NCBI RefSeq assembly: GCF_001542875.1
Contig: NZ_LMAF01000003.1
Coordinates: 248,001 to 312,000 of the forward strand
Length of the DNA: 64,000 bases
Origin: Erythrobacter sp. YT30
GTDB taxonomy: Bacteria > Pseudomonadota > Alphaproteobacteria > Sphingomonadales > Sphingomonadaceae
Direction: 5' to 3'
Positions 63,141 to 64,000 of this stretch are shown piece after piece (within the stretch, counting starts at the first letter, position 1; every line of letters starts with the position of its first letter). The notes under the pieces are model-generated. The model worked only from the letters and a program-made list of their open reading frames with translations, was not told the origin of the DNA and did not search any database. Position numbers and translations under genes: made by a program.

Positions 63141-64000
63141 TCAGTCTTTGAGGCCAACCCCGATATTGGCGCGCGGCTGTTCCAGCTCGGTACTGGCGAC
63201 GGGATATGCGCAATAATCCGCCGCGTAATAAGCCGCCGGGCGATGATTGCCGGATAGGCCGATGCCTCCAAAAGGAGCTGCCGAAGAAGCACCATTGGTC
63301 GGGCGGTTCCAGTTAATAATCCCTGCGCGGATATTTCCCCAGAACCGGCTGTAATCCTCTGGAGACCCGCCGATCAAAGATGCCGACAAACCAAACCGGG
63401 TGTTGTTCGCTTCGGTAATAGCAGCGTCGAGATCGGGCACTTTGATCACCTGAAGGACTGGCCCGAACAGCTCCATATCCGGACGATCTTCGATCGCTGT
63501 GGTGTCGATAATGCCAGGCGTGACGAAAGGCAGGCCTTCCTTGATGATGCGCAAGGGCGCCAAGGGCTTACCGCCTTCTTTGACCAGCGCGAGGAAGCTT
63601 TCTTCGAGCAATTCTGCGGTCTTCACATCGATCACAGGACCCATAAAGGGCTGGGGTTCATCGAAGGGATCACCCACGATCAATTTGCGCGTGAGCGGGA
63701 TGAGTTCCGCCATCAAAGCATCGTACATCTCTTCGACGACGATCAATCGGCGCGCAGCAGTGCAGCGCTGACCTGCTGTCGTGAACGCGCTTTGCACAAT
63801 CAGGACAGCGGCATCTTTGACCTTCGGCGTTTTGGTGACGACGATCGGATTGTTGCCGCCCATTTCTAGCGCGACGATCTTGCCCGGATTGGCAGCCAGT
63901 TTGCGATTGATCGCAATCCCCGCCTGGGCCGAGCCTGTAAACAGCACGCCATCAACGCCGTGATGCGCGACCAAAGCCTTCCCTTCGTCAGGCCCACCGA
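63141..64000 (-). CDS. astD: succinylglutamate-semialdehyde dehydrogenase-like, truncated by window edge
   Basis: Aldehyde dehydrogenase, probably AstD, which oxidises N-succinylglutamate semialdehyde in arginine catabolism. Only the C-terminal 286 residues are inside the window; the frame stays open through base 64000 (GPDEGKALVAHH). GVDGVLFTGSAQAG, ALEMGGNNPIVV (general-base Glu) and FTTAGQRCTAARR (catalytic Cys) are intact, and NRPTNGASSAAPFGGIGLSG near the end is AstD-like. No other ast gene is visible. Confidence 0.85.
   Translation of the reverse strand, partial: GGPDEGKALVAHHGVDGVLFTGSAQAGIAINRKLAANPGKIVALEMGGNNPIVVTKTPKVKDAAVLIVQSAFTTAGQRCTAARRLIVVEEMYDALMAELIPLTRKLIVGDPFDEPQPFMGPVIDVKTAELLEESFLALVKEGGKPLAPLRIIKEGLPFVTPGIIDTTAIEDRPDMELFGPVLQVIKVPDLDAAITEANNTRFGLSASLIGGSPEDYSRFWGNIRAGIINWNRPTNGASSAAPFGGIGLSGNHRPAAYYAADYCAYPVASTELEQPRANIGVGLKD

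Noticed and set aside
1..64000. CRISPR arrays, insertion sequences, prophage, tRNA and rRNA genes
   Set aside because: I looked for spaced direct repeats, transposase-like frames with inverted ends, and RNA cloverleaf or rRNA signatures, and saw none.

Overview
The window looks like chromosomal core from an alphaproteobacterium of the Sphingomonadales, most likely Erythrobacteraceae (Erythrobacter or a relative). The grounds are gene content and order: TonB-dependent receptor, a coxB-coxA-ctaB-small membrane protein-ctaG-coxC-DUF983-surf1-thrC run, BolA and J-domain genes near cobS, an FnrL-type regulator, a carotenoid oxygenase, a proton-pumping pyrophosphatase and a short-form HisG. Genes are tightly packed and many overlap by 4 nt. 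I saw no rRNA, tRNA, insertion sequence, phage gene or CRISPR array.

Layout. 0.2-9.3 kb: TonB receptor, hydrolase, wax-ester/diacylglycerol acyltransferase, DoxX protein, flavoprotein, uvrC. 9.4-18.1 kb: lipoprotein hydrolase, Fe superoxide dismutase, carotenoid oxygenase, universal stress protein with an FNR box, tesB, hppA, thiL. 18.3-23.5 kb: esterase, hisG-hisD-nusB, DUF2332 protein, COQ4-like protein, and a 29-residue peptide with nine cysteines. 23.5-31 kb: amphi-Trp protein, hydrolase, AraC regulator, short-chain dehydrogenase, pirin-Nudix-bolA, J-domain protein, a SRPBCC-GST-DUF1428 operon and a DUF2236 oxygenase. 31-37.5 kb: cobS, a class A penicillin-binding protein, two thioesterases and an unrecognised three-gene cassette. 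37.5-42.2 kb: the overlapping operon pyrE-pdxJ-membrane protein-acpS-lepB, then DUF3089 hydrolase-ruvX. 42.4-48.8 kb: the aa3-type cytochrome c oxidase operon. 49.2-54 kb: thrC, a methyltransferase, folB and moaA-moaD-moaE. 54-57.5 kb: an FNR-box membrane protein, fnrL, a lipoprotein, rplU-rpmA and an acetyltransferase. 57.8-64 kb: TetR, ygfZ, an ATP-grasp protein, pyrC, rarD, a lipoprotein and a truncated astD-like gene.

How the genes fit together. Aerobic respiration (cytochrome oxidase, heme O synthase, Cox11, SURF1, SOD) sits in the same window as an oxygen-sensing FnrL-type regulator and two perfect FNR boxes at nearly the same distance from their genes (universal stress protein; a membrane protein next to fnrL), which suggests a small microaerobic regulon. 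Molybdopterin synthesis is complete here only for MoaA, MoaD and MoaE.

The observations I rate highest are: the 29-residue cysteine-rich peptide, whose Shine-Dalgarno sequence and start codon lie exactly in the loop of a perfect 11-bp inverted repeat; an intergenic element present twice in opposite orientation, with identical ends and an identical 55-bp spacing around a divergent centre; the uncharacterised cassette of a 57-residue peptide plus a 326-residue and a cupin-like protein; a probable CTG start for ruvX inside a CTGA overlap; and a strong terminator-like hairpin inside the first codons of the DUF983 gene after coxC. All statements come from reading the sequence; no database search was run.
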